A stretch of DNA of 64,000 nucleotides from JAUWTJ01 sp965603015 (lineage in GTDB: Bacteria > Pseudomonadota > Alphaproteobacteria > M2410), in the NCBI GenBank assembly GCA_965603015.1, contig CBFDBJ010000005.1:1-64000 (forward strand), in the 5' to 3' direction. Shown here in pieces: positions 43,744-51,946 of this stretch. A program made the translations under genes and the position numbers. The notes under the pieces are model-generated. The model saw only the letters and a program-made list of their open reading frames with translations, searched no databases and was not told the DNA's origin. Numbering within the stretch: position 1 is the first letter of the stretch; each line of letters begins with the position of its first letter.

Positions 43744-45198
43744 CTATAGCAGCCGTCCCTGCTTTTCTTCCACTTCTTTAGCGGGCTTTTCTTTACCTGC
43801 CTTTGCGGGCTTTTTTGTGACTTTTTTGGGAACTGTACCAGGCGCGCCAAAAACCGCGGGAACCCTGCCATCAGAAAACTCAATGTCTGCCGCCATGCCC
43901 GGCTGTGCCGCTGCTACATCGCGGATGATCCGGCCGTCTTCACCATGAACCATGGCATAGCCACGGTTCAACGTGCTCTTATAGCTCAGGACTTCAAGCA
44001 TATTGGACGCGGCTTTGAGGCGCTCTTCCTGCCTTGCCAGACGCGACTTCATCGCATTGGTCTGGCGGGTGCCCAGCTCGGAGACCCGAGTGAGCGAGAC
44101 CTCGGACCTTTGCTTCACTTGTTCAGGTCTCAACCTGGCAGCCACCCCGTCGAACCGGGATCGGTGGGCCCTGACGTGACCCTTGAGTGACTGGGACAGG
44201 CGCAGGGACGCTGCATCAAACCTCTGTTGGGCGAGGCCCATGATGTCCCGGGGCTTGGGAATGGCACGGGCCAGACTTCTGACGCGTTCGCGGCGTTCGG
44301 TCATGGATCTCGCCGAAGCGCTGACAAGACGCCGGTCGAGGGTCATGAGATCGGCGACCAGTTCGCTGCGGACCGGCACGGCCATTTCGGCGGCAGCGGT
44401 CGGCGTCGGCGCGCGCTGATCCGAGGCGAAATCAATCAGCGTGGTGTCGGTCTCGTGGCCGACGGCGGAGATCAACGGGATCAGGCTCACGGCTGCCGCA
44501 CGAACAACGATCTCTTCATTAAAAGGCCAAAGGTCCTCGATGGAGCCGCCGCCACGCGCCACGATAATTACATCAGGCCGGGGGATATCGCCGCCGACCT
44601 CAAGCGCATTGAAGCCTTCGATGCCGGCGGCAATCTGCTGCGCCGCCTTTTCCCCCTGAACCAGGCAGGGCCAGACCAGCACATGACGCGGGAAGCGGTC
44701 TGAAAGTCTGTGGAGGATATCGCGGATGACGGCGCCCGACGGCGAGGTGACCACGCCGATCACCTCGGGCAGGTGTGGCAGAAGCTGCTTGCGCGCCGGG
44801 TCAAACAGACCCTCGGCGTCAAGTTTCTTGCGGCGCTCTTCCAGCAGGGCCATGAGGGCGCCAACGCCGGCTGGCTCCATGGTGTCGATGACGATCTGAT
44901 AGCGCGACTGGCCGGGAAAGGTGGTGAGCTTGCCGGTGCAGATCACCTCAAGGCCCTGTTCCGGGCGAATGGACAGCTTTGAGGCGGTGCCTTTCCACAT
45001 GACGCCGTTTAGAACCGCCTTGTCGTCTTTCAGGTCCATATAGAGATGGCCGGACGCAGGCCGTGAGACCCGCCCCAGCTCGCCGCGCACGCGAACGTAG
45101 CCAAAGGCCCCCTCGACGGTCTTCTTGATGGCGCCGGAAAGCTCGGAGACCGTGTATTCGGGGACATTAATGGCCTCATTGGTTCTTGGGTCGCTCAT
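43744..45198 (-). CDS. xseA: Exodeoxyribonuclease VII large subunit
   Basis: A 484-residue nuclease subunit. It has an N-terminal OB-fold domain (VRGELGRVSRPASGHLYMDLKDD), the catalytic domain with VITSPSGAVIRDILHRLSDRFP-type sequence (here VVTSPSGAV), ARGGGSIEDLWPFN and SAVGHETDTTLIDFASD, then a coiled-coil region and a Lys-rich tail (KKVTKKPAKAGKEKPAKE). The small subunit xseB is not adjacent. It is divergent from purD with a 114-base gap, the usual alphaproteobacterial arrangement. Confidence 0.97.
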   Translation of the reverse strand: MSDPRTNEAINVPEYTVSELSGAIKKTVEGAFGYVRVRGELGRVSRPASGHLYMDLKDDKAVLNGVMWKGTASKLSIRPEQGLEVICTGKLTTFPGQSRYQIVIDTMEPAGVGALMALLEERRKKLDAEGLFDPARKQLLPHLPEVIGVVTSPSGAVIRDILHRLSDRFPRHVLVWPCLVQGEKAAQQIAAGIEGFNALEVGGDIPRPDVIIVARGGGSIEDLWPFNEEIVVRAAAVSLIPLISAVGHETDTTLIDFASDQRAPTPTAAAEMAVPVRSELVADLMTLDRRLVSASARSMTERRERVRSLARAIPKPRDIMGLAQQRFDAASLRLSQSLKGHVRAHRSRFDGVAARLRPEQVKQRSEVSLTRVSELGTRQTNAMKSRLARQEERLKAASNMLEVLSYKSTLNRGYAMVHGEDGRIIRDVAAAQPGMAADIEFSDGRVPAVFGAPGTVPKKVTKKPAKAGKEKPAKEVEEKQGRLL

Positions 45199-45312
45199 AT
45201 AGACTTTCGGCTGAATATGGGGCCCCGGGTGGCAGGATTGCTCGCCTCGGGTCCGACTCTCTGATACAAGATAGCGCCCTTTCAGGCTTAAGAAAAGAGA
45301 TCGAGAACGCTA

Positions 45313-46581
45313 ATGAAAATCTTGCTGGTCGGATCCGGTGGCCGTGAACATTCCCTCGCGTGGGCGATCTCGGGAAGCCCGCTCGTGGACGCGCTTTATT
45401 GCGCGCCCGGCAATGGCGGCATGGCGGAAATCTCCACCCTGGTCGATATCAAGGATACGGACATTGACGGCCTTGTGAGCTTTGCCAAAGACAAGGCCAT
45501 CGATTTTGTTGTCGTCGGCCCGGAAGTCCCGCTCACCGCCGGGCTGGTGGACGCGCTTGATGCGGCAGGCATCGCGAGCTTCGGACCCAACAAGGCAGCC
45601 GCGGAGCTTGAAGGCTCCAAGGGGTTCATGAAAGATTTGTGTGCAGATTACGATATTCCAACTGCCGGATATCAGCGTTGCTACGATGCAGCTTCAGCAA
45701 AAGCCTTCCTCAACACCCTGAGCGCGCCTTATGTCATCAAGACGGACGGTCTTGCTGCTGGCAAGGGTGTTATCATTGCTGAGACTCTTGAGGATGCCGG
45801 GACCGCCATTGACGAAATGTTTGCCGGATCCTTTGGCGAGGCTGGCGATCAGGTGGTGATCGAGGAATTCCTTGACGGTGAAGAAGCCAGTTTCTTTGCC
45901 CTGACCGACGGGACCAACATCCTGCCACTGGTTAGCGCGCAGGATCACAAGCGCGTTGGCGATGGCGACACAGGGCTCAACACCGGCGGCATGGGCGCCT
46001 ATTCGCCAGCGCCGATCATGGACGAGGCCATGACCCAAAAGGTCATGGAGACAATCATCCGGCCAACTGTAGCGGCGATGAAAGACAGGGGCGCGCCGTT
46101 CAAGGGGGTTCTTTATGCCGGACTGATGATTTCGAACGGCGTACCAAAGCTCATCGAATACAATGTCCGCTTCGGGGATCCCGAATGCCAGGTGCTGATG
46201 GTGCGGCTCCAGAGCGATCTCCTGCCCGCGCTCATTGCCTGTCACGATGGAACCCTGGACGGGATCGAACTTTCCTGGTCGAATGAAAGCGCCATGACGG
46301 TTGTCATGGCCACCGAAGGCTATCCTGGCGCCTACCAAAAAGGCTCGGAGATCCGGGGGCTTGACGCGGTGGGTTCAGACCAGAACGTCACCATTTTTCA
46401 CGCCGGGACCCAAAAAACCGGCACAAAACTCACCGCCATTGGCGGCCGGGTCTTGAATGTTACGGCGCTTGGGGCCACCATAGGCGAGGCACAGGCACGC
46501 GCCTATGAGGCCATTGGCAAGGTCGACTGGCCGCAGGGCTTTAACCGCAGCGATATCGGCTGGCGCGCACTGAAACGATGA
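45313..46581 (+). CDS. purD: Phosphoribosylamine-glycine ligase
   Basis: A 422-residue ATP-grasp enzyme of purine synthesis. The opening MKILLVGSGGREHSLAWA, the ATP-grasp loop KTDGLAAGKGV and NTGGMGAYSPAP, and the NVRFGDPECQ metal site are all present. Length is normal. It stands alone, divergent from xseA. Confidence 0.98.
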   Translation: MKILLVGSGGREHSLAWAISGSPLVDALYCAPGNGGMAEISTLVDIKDTDIDGLVSFAKDKAIDFVVVGPEVPLTAGLVDALDAAGIASFGPNKAAAELEGSKGFMKDLCADYDIPTAGYQRCYDAASAKAFLNTLSAPYVIKTDGLAAGKGVIIAETLEDAGTAIDEMFAGSFGEAGDQVVIEEFLDGEEASFFALTDGTNILPLVSAQDHKRVGDGDTGLNTGGMGAYSPAPIMDEAMTQKVMETIIRPTVAAMKDRGAPFKGVLYAGLMISNGVPKLIEYNVRFGDPECQVLMVRLQSDLLPALIACHDGTLDGIELSWSNESAMTVVMATEGYPGAYQKGSEIRGLDAVGSDQNVTIFHAGTQKTGTKLTAIGGRVLNVTALGATIGEAQARAYEAIGKVDWPQGFNRSDIGWRALKR

Positions 46582-46633
46582 AGAACAGGGCTCATAAAGA
46601 AAGCCTGTAAAAGACAAAAGGGAAGAGACGGAC

Positions 46634-47710
46634 ATGACAGAAGAACCGACACGCGAGGAACTGAATACCGGCACCAAGGACGTTGCCGAGACCCACAAGT
46701 TCGATGAGAACGCGCTTCGCGACTATATGGAAGCCAATGTAGCTGGCTATGAGGGTCCGCTTGAGGTCAGCCAGTTCAAAGGTGGTCAATCCAATCCGAC
46801 CTACCAGCTTATAACGCCGCGCCAGAAATATGTCATGCGGCGCAAGCCTCCCGGCAAGCTTCTGCCCTCTGCCCATGCGGTTGACCGCGAGTACAAGGTC
46901 ATCACGGCACTGGGCAAGACCGACTTTCCCGTTCCCAAGACCTTCTGTCTTTGTGAGGATACCGACGTTATCGGCACGATGTTCTACATCATGGAAAAAG
47001 TCGACGGCCGCATTTTGTGGGACCTCTTGCTTCCGGCAGAAAACCCTCAGTCGCGCCGCGAAATCTACGACAGCATGAATGCAACGCTGGCCAAGCTGCA
47101 CAAGACTGACTACACAGCCATTGGCCTTGAGGACTATGGCAAGCCGGGGAACTATTTTGCCCGCCAGATCTCGCGCTGGACCAAGCAATATCAGATGTCC
47201 GAAACCGAAGAGATCAAGGAGATGAACAATCTCATTGCGTGGCTACCCGATGCAATCCCGCAAGATGACCTGACGACCATTGTCCACGGGGATTATCGTC
47301 TCGATAACATGATCCTGCACCCGACAGAAAACCGCGTAGAGGCTGTTCTGGACTGGGAATTATCCACTCTCGGACATCCGATCGGTGACTTCACCTATCA
47401 CCTGATGTCGTGGAAGATGCCATCGCGCGACGGCGGCGAAACGCTCTTGTCCTCGGACCTCAAGTCGCTTGGTATTCCGACGGCTGAGGAATACACAGAA
47501 ATGTATGAGGCGCGAACAGGCTACGTGGTTGGAGAGAACATCAACTTCTACCTGGCCTATAACTTCTTCCGTCTCGCCGGGATTTTGCAGGGCATTGTCG
47601 GACGTGTGCGCGACGGAACCGCCAGCTCTGCCAATGCAGAAGCCAATGCCGCAGCGGTGCGCCCGCTGGCTGAAGGTGGTTGGGCCTATGCGAAGCTTGC
47701 CGGGGCTTGA
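46634..47710 (+). CDS. Aminoglycoside-phosphotransferase-like kinase (ACAD10 type)
   Basis: A 358-residue protein-kinase-fold phosphotransferase. Visible are GGQSNPTYQL, the catalytic loop VHGDYRLDNMILHP and the metal-binding VLDWELSTLGHPIGDF. This subgroup is homologous to the kinase part of ACAD10 and is often found with acyl-CoA dehydrogenases, which points to hydroxyacyl-CoA metabolism rather than drug resistance. No acyl-CoA dehydrogenase is adjacent. A GGGAAGAG Shine-Dalgarno sequence precedes the ATG. Confidence 0.88.
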   Translation: MTEEPTREELNTGTKDVAETHKFDENALRDYMEANVAGYEGPLEVSQFKGGQSNPTYQLITPRQKYVMRRKPPGKLLPSAHAVDREYKVITALGKTDFPVPKTFCLCEDTDVIGTMFYIMEKVDGRILWDLLLPAENPQSRREIYDSMNATLAKLHKTDYTAIGLEDYGKPGNYFARQISRWTKQYQMSETEEIKEMNNLIAWLPDAIPQDDLTTIVHGDYRLDNMILHPTENRVEAVLDWELSTLGHPIGDFTYHLMSWKMPSRDGGETLLSSDLKSLGIPTAEEYTEMYEARTGYVVGENINFYLAYNFFRLAGILQGIVGRVRDGTASSANAEANAAAVRPLAEGGWAYAKLAGA

Positions 47711-47723
47711 TAATTTTTAGTTC

Positions 47724-47880
47724 TGTCGTCCCCTTCTCAGGCGTGCTTTGCACGCCCTGTCAGGCAGCGCAGACATGAGCCGGGACCTCGGGGCACGATG
47801 CGGAGAATAACCAGGACCTGCATTAGTCCCGACATCGTGCCCTGAGGTCCCGGGTCGCGCTGCGCTTGCCCGGGACGACA
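47724..47880. repeat. Palindromic intergenic repeat element A
   Basis: This fills the convergent gap between the phosphotransferase gene and tadA. Outer arms TGTCGTCCC (47724-47732) and GGGACGACA (47872-47880) enclose a 20-bp inverted repeat with one mismatch (47781-47800 and 47833-47852, CGGGACCTCGGGGCACGATG type) and a small GCGTGC-TTT-GCACGC hairpin (47741-47755). It resembles the GTC[A/G]TCCCGG element at 49.9 kb. Confidence 0.7.
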
Positions 47881-47893
47881 ATTGTGGGGATTG

Positions 47894-48346
47894 CTATTTC
47901 CGCCGCGCTCTGAAAAACGCCTTCAGAACTTCAGAACACTCCTCCCACAACTCGCCAGAGGCGACGTCCGGTCTGTGGTGGCAGGTGGGTTGTTCAAAGA
48001 AGCGCGCGCCGTGTTCAATGGCGCCGCCCTTGGGGTCAGAGGTCCCATAGTGCACCCTGGCGATCCGGGCAAAGGAGATCGCCCCGGCGCACATGGCGCA
48101 GGGCTCAAGGGTGACATAGAGCTCGCAGCCAATGAGGCGTTCATTGCCCAGCGCCTGCGCCGCCTTGCGGATCACCAGGATCTCGGCATGGGCGGTCGGG
48201 TCTTTCAGCTCAAGGATGCGGTTGCCCTCGGCCGCCAGAACGTTGCCCTCAGGCGAGACCAGGACCGCACCAACCGGCACTTCCTCGCGATCCGCCGCCT
48301 TTCTGGCCTCTTCAAGCGCCAGATCCATAAATTTGTTGTCTTTCAT
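47894..48346 (-). CDS. tadA: tRNA-specific adenosine deaminase
   Basis: A 150-residue zinc deaminase that makes inosine at the wobble base of tRNA-Arg(ACG). The zinc and catalytic residues are in TAHAEILVIRKAAQ (HAE) and LEPCAMCAGAI (PCxxC). I chose the ATG at 48346 (MKDNKFMDLALEEA); the frame is open upstream to 48382, which would add 12 residues. It is divergent from the rluB-type gene with a 59-base gap. Confidence 0.95.
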   Translation of the reverse strand: MKDNKFMDLALEEARKAADREEVPVGAVLVSPEGNVLAAEGNRILELKDPTAHAEILVIRKAAQALGNERLIGCELYVTLEPCAMCAGAISFARIARVHYGTSDPKGGAIEHGARFFEQPTCHHRPDVASGELWEECSEVLKAFFRARRK

Positions 48347-48405
48347 AGGGGCCACAATGCGCCTAACGCTTTGCCGCGTCAAAGGGAGCTGATAGGAAGA
48401 GCCCC

Positions 48406-49374
48406 ATGGAAGACGAAAATTCAGAAATTCGAGAGGGCGACAGGATCGCCAAGGTGCTGGCCAGGAGCGGCGTATGTTCGCGGCGCGAGGCAGAACGCTG
48501 GATTGAAGCGGGCCGCGTGACGCTGAATGGCGATATTCTGACCTCCCCGGCGATTAATGTGAGCCCGAAGGACATCGTCCTTGTGGACGGCAACCGGCTG
48601 GCCAAACCGGAACCGATCCGGGCGTGGCGCTACAACAAGCCCCGAGGGCTGGTGACGACCCACAGTGATCCTGAGGGACGACCCACGGTGTTTGCCGCCC
48701 TGCCCGGGGATCTGCCGCGGGTGGTCTCGGTCGGGCGGCTCGATATCAATTCGGAGGGGCTCCTCCTCCTCACCAATGACGGCCAGCTGTCGCGACTTCT
48801 GGAACTTCCCGCGACCGGGTGGGTGCGGCGCTATCGGGTTCGCGTCTTTGGCAAGGTCACGGTGGAGGATCTTGCACGGTTAACGCGGGGCGTTACGATC
48901 GATGGTGTCAAGTACGAGGCGTCCGAGGCGACCATCCAGACCCAGGTCAAAGACAATTCCTGGATCCTTGTCGGCCTAAAAGAGGGCAAGAACCGGGAAG
49001 TCAAACGCATGATGGAGAGCATTGGCTGCAAGGTGAACCGGCTGATCCGGATTTCCTATGGGCCGTTCCAGCTCGGCAATCTTGAAAGCGGCGAAGTTGA
49101 AGAGATCAAGACCCGGTCGCTGACCGAACAATTGGGCGCACGGCTCAGCAATGAGCTTGGCTTGAAAGCCCCCGAACCGAAGCTGAAGCCGGCAGACAGC
49201 AAAAAAGGCGGCAAACCAACCCCCCGCAATCAGGCGCGCAATGAAAAGCAGGCTGGCAAAAAGCAGGTCGGCAAAAAACCGGCTGGCAAGAAACAGACTG
49301 GCCCAAAACAATCCGGCCCAAAACAATCCAGCAAGGGTCCGCAGGCGAGCCCGACCAGGAAAAAGCGTAGCTGA
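48406..49374 (+). CDS. rluB: RsuA/RluB-family pseudouridine synthase
   Basis: A 322-residue enzyme that isomerises uridine in rRNA, probably 23S. An N-terminal S4 RNA-binding domain (DRIAKVLARSGVCSRREAERWIEAG) is followed by the catalytic domain with the Asp motif VGRLDINSEGLLLLTNDG and KEGKNREVKRMMESIG. The last 60 residues are a Lys/Gln/Gly/Pro-rich repeat tail, absent in E. coli RluB. RluB versus RluE/RsuA is judged by length and by the rsmD neighbour. The stop overlaps the rsmD start by one base. Confidence 0.9.
   Translation: MEDENSEIREGDRIAKVLARSGVCSRREAERWIEAGRVTLNGDILTSPAINVSPKDIVLVDGNRLAKPEPIRAWRYNKPRGLVTTHSDPEGRPTVFAALPGDLPRVVSVGRLDINSEGLLLLTNDGQLSRLLELPATGWVRRYRVRVFGKVTVEDLARLTRGVTIDGVKYEASEATIQTQVKDNSWILVGLKEGKNREVKRMMESIGCKVNRLIRISYGPFQLGNLESGEVEEIKTRSLTEQLGARLSNELGLKAPEPKLKPADSKKGGKPTPRNQARNEKQAGKKQVGKKPAGKKQTGPKQSGPKQSSKGPQASPTRKKRS
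49300..49329 (+). repeat. Two tandem 15-bp repeats inside the rluB tail
   Basis: Two exact copies of GGCCCAAAACAATCC encode the repeated GPKQS units of the basic tail. An in-frame 15-base unit allows the tail length to change without frameshift. Confidence 0.85.
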
Positions 49375-49928
49375 TGCGTATTGTTGGCGGGACATATCGC
49401 GGGCGCACTTTGGTTGCCCCTGAAGGCCTCGGCGTTCGTCCGACGACGGACCGGGTGCGCGAGGCCCTGTTTAATATTCTTGAACACGGGGACACGCCGC
49501 TCGAAGGTGCGCGGGTGCTTGATCTCTTTTCAGGCAGTGGGGCGCTTGGCCTTGAAGCCCTGTCGCGGGGTGCTCGCTCGGTTCTGTTCGTCGAGATGGA
49601 CGCCGATGCCCGCGGCGCCATACGCCAGAACGTCGAAAGCCTCGGTGCGACCGGGGCAACGCGCATCTTCCGGCGCGACGCGACGCAGCTCGGTTCAATG
49701 CCCGGCGACAAGGGTGGCCCGTTTGATCTGGTGTTCCTTGATCCGCCCTACGGCAAGGGTCTGGGCGTGACGGCTCTGGCGTCAGCACAAGACGGCGGCT
49801 GGCTGACGGGCGATGCCCGGATCGTATTTGAATGCGGCGCGGATGAAACGCCGGATGTCAGCGGCTTTCAGCTTGATGACATGCGACGCTACGGGGATAC
49901 CAAGGTGTTGTTCTTGCGTCTCACATAA
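49374..49928 (+). CDS. rsmD: 16S rRNA (guanine966-N2)-methyltransferase
   Basis: A 184-residue SAM methyltransferase. MRIVGGTYRGRTLVAPEG at the start, VLDLFSGSGALGLEALSRGA (motif I) and the catalytic FLDPPYGKG are diagnostic. Its ATG overlaps the rluB stop (TGATG), so it is coupled to it. It converges on mutL across repeat element B. Confidence 0.96.
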   Translation: MRIVGGTYRGRTLVAPEGLGVRPTTDRVREALFNILEHGDTPLEGARVLDLFSGSGALGLEALSRGARSVLFVEMDADARGAIRQNVESLGATGATRIFRRDATQLGSMPGDKGGPFDLVFLDPPYGKGLGVTALASAQDGGWLTGDARIVFECGADETPDVSGFQLDDMRRYGDTKVLFLRLT

Positions 49929-49937
49929 CTTCAATTG

Positions 49938-50058
49938 CTGTCATCCCGGATGCTGTGCAACATGAAATGTTGCTCTGCTGGTCCGGGACCCAAATGTCAG
50001 AATTAGGCCCCGGACCAGCATTGCATCACTTTGTGCTGCAAAGCATCCGGGGTGACAC
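49938..50058. repeat. Palindromic intergenic repeat element B
   Basis: A long imperfect palindrome in the convergent gap between rsmD and mutL. Outer arms 49939-49954 (TGTCATCCCGGATGCT) and 50042-50057 match at 15 of 16 positions, and an inner stem pairs 49977-49990 with 50006-50019 at 13 of 14. It probably folds into one branched hairpin and may also serve as a two-way terminator. Related in form to element A. Confidence 0.72.
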
Positions 50059-50079
50059 TGCTAGTTTAGAGTGCGATGA

Positions 50080-51942
50080 CTACCTTCTACCGAACAATCT
50101 CTCGATATCCGATAGCTTCAGTTCCACATAGGTCGGGCGGCCGTGGTTGCACTGACCTGAATGCGGGGTTACTTCCATTTCACGCAGGAGGGCGTTCATT
50201 TCATCGCCGGTGAGGCGGCGGCCGGCCCGGACAGAGCCGTGGCAGGCCATGGTGGAGCAAACCTCTTCCAGTTTTTCTTTCAGGGAATGGGCCTCGCCAA
50301 ACTCTGCAATGTCATCAGCAAGATCGCGCACCAGTCCCTTGATGTCGCTGTCACCAAGCAGTGACGGGACCTCGCGAACAACGACCGCGCCTTCGCCAAA
50401 CGCTTCAACGAGCAGACCCAGCTCTTCAAACTCCCCGGCTCGGGTGAGCAGCCTTTGGGCCAGAGCGTCATCAAGCTCGATCACTTCAGGGATGAGAAGC
50501 ACCTGACGTTTGACCCCGCCCTCGGTGAGCGCACGTTTCACGGCTTCGTACACGAGGCGCTCATGGGCGGCGTGCTGATCGACAATGACAATGCCGTCCT
50601 CGGTCTGGGAGACAATATAGGTCTCATGGAGCTGACCACGCGCCGCGCCGAGCGGAAACCGCGACAAGGCCATATCAACGGCAGATATCGAGGGGCTGCC
50701 GGTTCGCCCGCTCAAATCTTCAAGCCCCGACATGATGCCCTGAACGGGGCCGCGGCCCTCGGTTCCGGCGGCATAAAGCAGCTGCTCATCTTCAGAAAAC
50801 CCGCCCGGGCGGCGCAACACTCCAGGCGATCTGCCATAATCCTGCTGATAAGGAGTATGACTGTCGCCGCTCTGGATCGCCCCGAGGGCGGCATCTGCCA
50901 CCGTGCTCGAGGCGCGGTGACCCGATGCGGCCAGCCCGTGTTTAAGTGCGCTGACAATGAGGCCGCGTATCAGACCGGCGTCACGGAAGCGCACTTCAGC
51001 TTTGGCGGGATGAACATTGACGTCAACCTGGGACGGGTCGAGATCAACGAACAGCGCCAGAACCGGATGGCGATCACGGGCGAGGAAATCCATATAGGCG
51101 CCGCGCACCGCACCGACCAGCAGCTTGTCGCGAACAGGCCTGCCGTTGACAAACAAAAACTGCATCTGGGCGTTACCACGATTGAATGTGGGAAGCCCGG
51201 CAAAACCGGAGAGCTTAATCTCTTCGCGGGTCGCATCGACCTTGAAAGCATTTTCGCCGAACTCGCGACCCATGATGGCCGCAAGACGGCGCAGACGCGT
51301 GTCAAAGAAATCACCCGCCTCGGCTTCGAGGTTCAAGATCTGCCTTGTGCCCGAGCGGAGCGAAAACCCGACCTCCGGATGGGCCATGGCGAGGCGGCGC
51401 ACGACGTCAACAACGGCCGTCGTCTCGGCGCGATCGCTTTTCAGAAATTTGAGCCGGGCCGGGGTCGCATAGAACAGATCGCGGATTTCAATGCGTGTGC
51501 CTTTTGAAGCGGCGACCGGTTCGAGCCTTGATTTCTCACCGCCGAGAACGGAAAGCCCCCAGGGGTCCTCACCGGGCTTGCGACTGGCGATGGTCATGCG
51601 GGACACCGAGCCTATGGACGGCAGCGCCTCACCGCGAAACCCGAAATTGGCGATATCGAAAAGATCATCCTCGCCGTCTTGCTTGACCTTGAGCTTTGAG
51701 GTCGCGTGACGTTCGACGGCGAGCGACAAATCCTCGCCAGACATGCCGCAGCCGTTGTCAGTGACGGTGATCAGCGTCTTGCCACCGTCCTGAATAAAGA
51801 CCTCGATTTGCGTTGCGCCCGCATCGACGGCATTTTCAGCCAGTTCCTTGACGACGCTGGCCGGCCGTTCGACCACTTCACCAGCGGCGATGCGGTTGAC
51901 AGTACCCTCGGACAGGCGGCGTATGACGGGAACCGTGCTCAA
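50080..51942 (-). CDS. mutL: DNA mismatch repair protein MutL with endonuclease site
   Basis: About 620 residues. The N-terminal GHKL ATPase has RIAAGEVVERPASVVKELAENAVDAGA, DNGCGM and RGEALPSIGSVS. The C-terminal domain carries the endonuclease motif DQHAAHERLVYE (DQHAx2Ex4E), with ACHGSVRAG and CNHGRPT, so this MutL should nick DNA itself and needs no MutH. I chose a TTG start at 51942: it lies 4 bases after the pgi stop and has GAAGGG upstream, and the protein then begins at STVPVIRRLSEGTVN. The open frame extends to 52017 inside pgi, which looks spurious. Confidence 0.95.
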   Translation of the reverse strand: MSTVPVIRRLSEGTVNRIAAGEVVERPASVVKELAENAVDAGATQIEVFIQDGGKTLITVTDNGCGMSGEDLSLAVERHATSKLKVKQDGEDDLFDIANFGFRGEALPSIGSVSRMTIASRKPGEDPWGLSVLGGEKSRLEPVAASKGTRIEIRDLFYATPARLKFLKSDRAETTAVVDVVRRLAMAHPEVGFSLRSGTRQILNLEAEAGDFFDTRLRRLAAIMGREFGENAFKVDATREEIKLSGFAGLPTFNRGNAQMQFLFVNGRPVRDKLLVGAVRGAYMDFLARDRHPVLALFVDLDPSQVDVNVHPAKAEVRFRDAGLIRGLIVSALKHGLAASGHRASSTVADAALGAIQSGDSHTPYQQDYGRSPGVLRRPGGFSEDEQLLYAAGTEGRGPVQGIMSGLEDLSGRTGSPSISAVDMALSRFPLGAARGQLHETYIVSQTEDGIVIVDQHAAHERLVYEAVKRALTEGGVKRQVLLIPEVIELDDALAQRLLTRAGEFEELGLLVEAFGEGAVVVREVPSLLGDSDIKGLVRDLADDIAEFGEAHSLKEKLEEVCSTMACHGSVRAGRRLTGDEMNALLREMEVTPHSGQCNHGRPTYVELKLSDIERLFGRR

Positions 51943-51946
51943 GACA

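Noticed and set aside
46634..47710. Aminoglycoside resistance gene
   Set aside because: The fold is shared, but the sequence is of the ACAD10-like group, and nothing nearby suggests a resistance cassette.
50455..51507. A 350-codon plus-strand open frame antisense to mutL
   Set aside because: The minus frame has all MutL motifs. The plus frame has no recognisable domain and no ribosome-binding site, so it is a codon-bias shadow.
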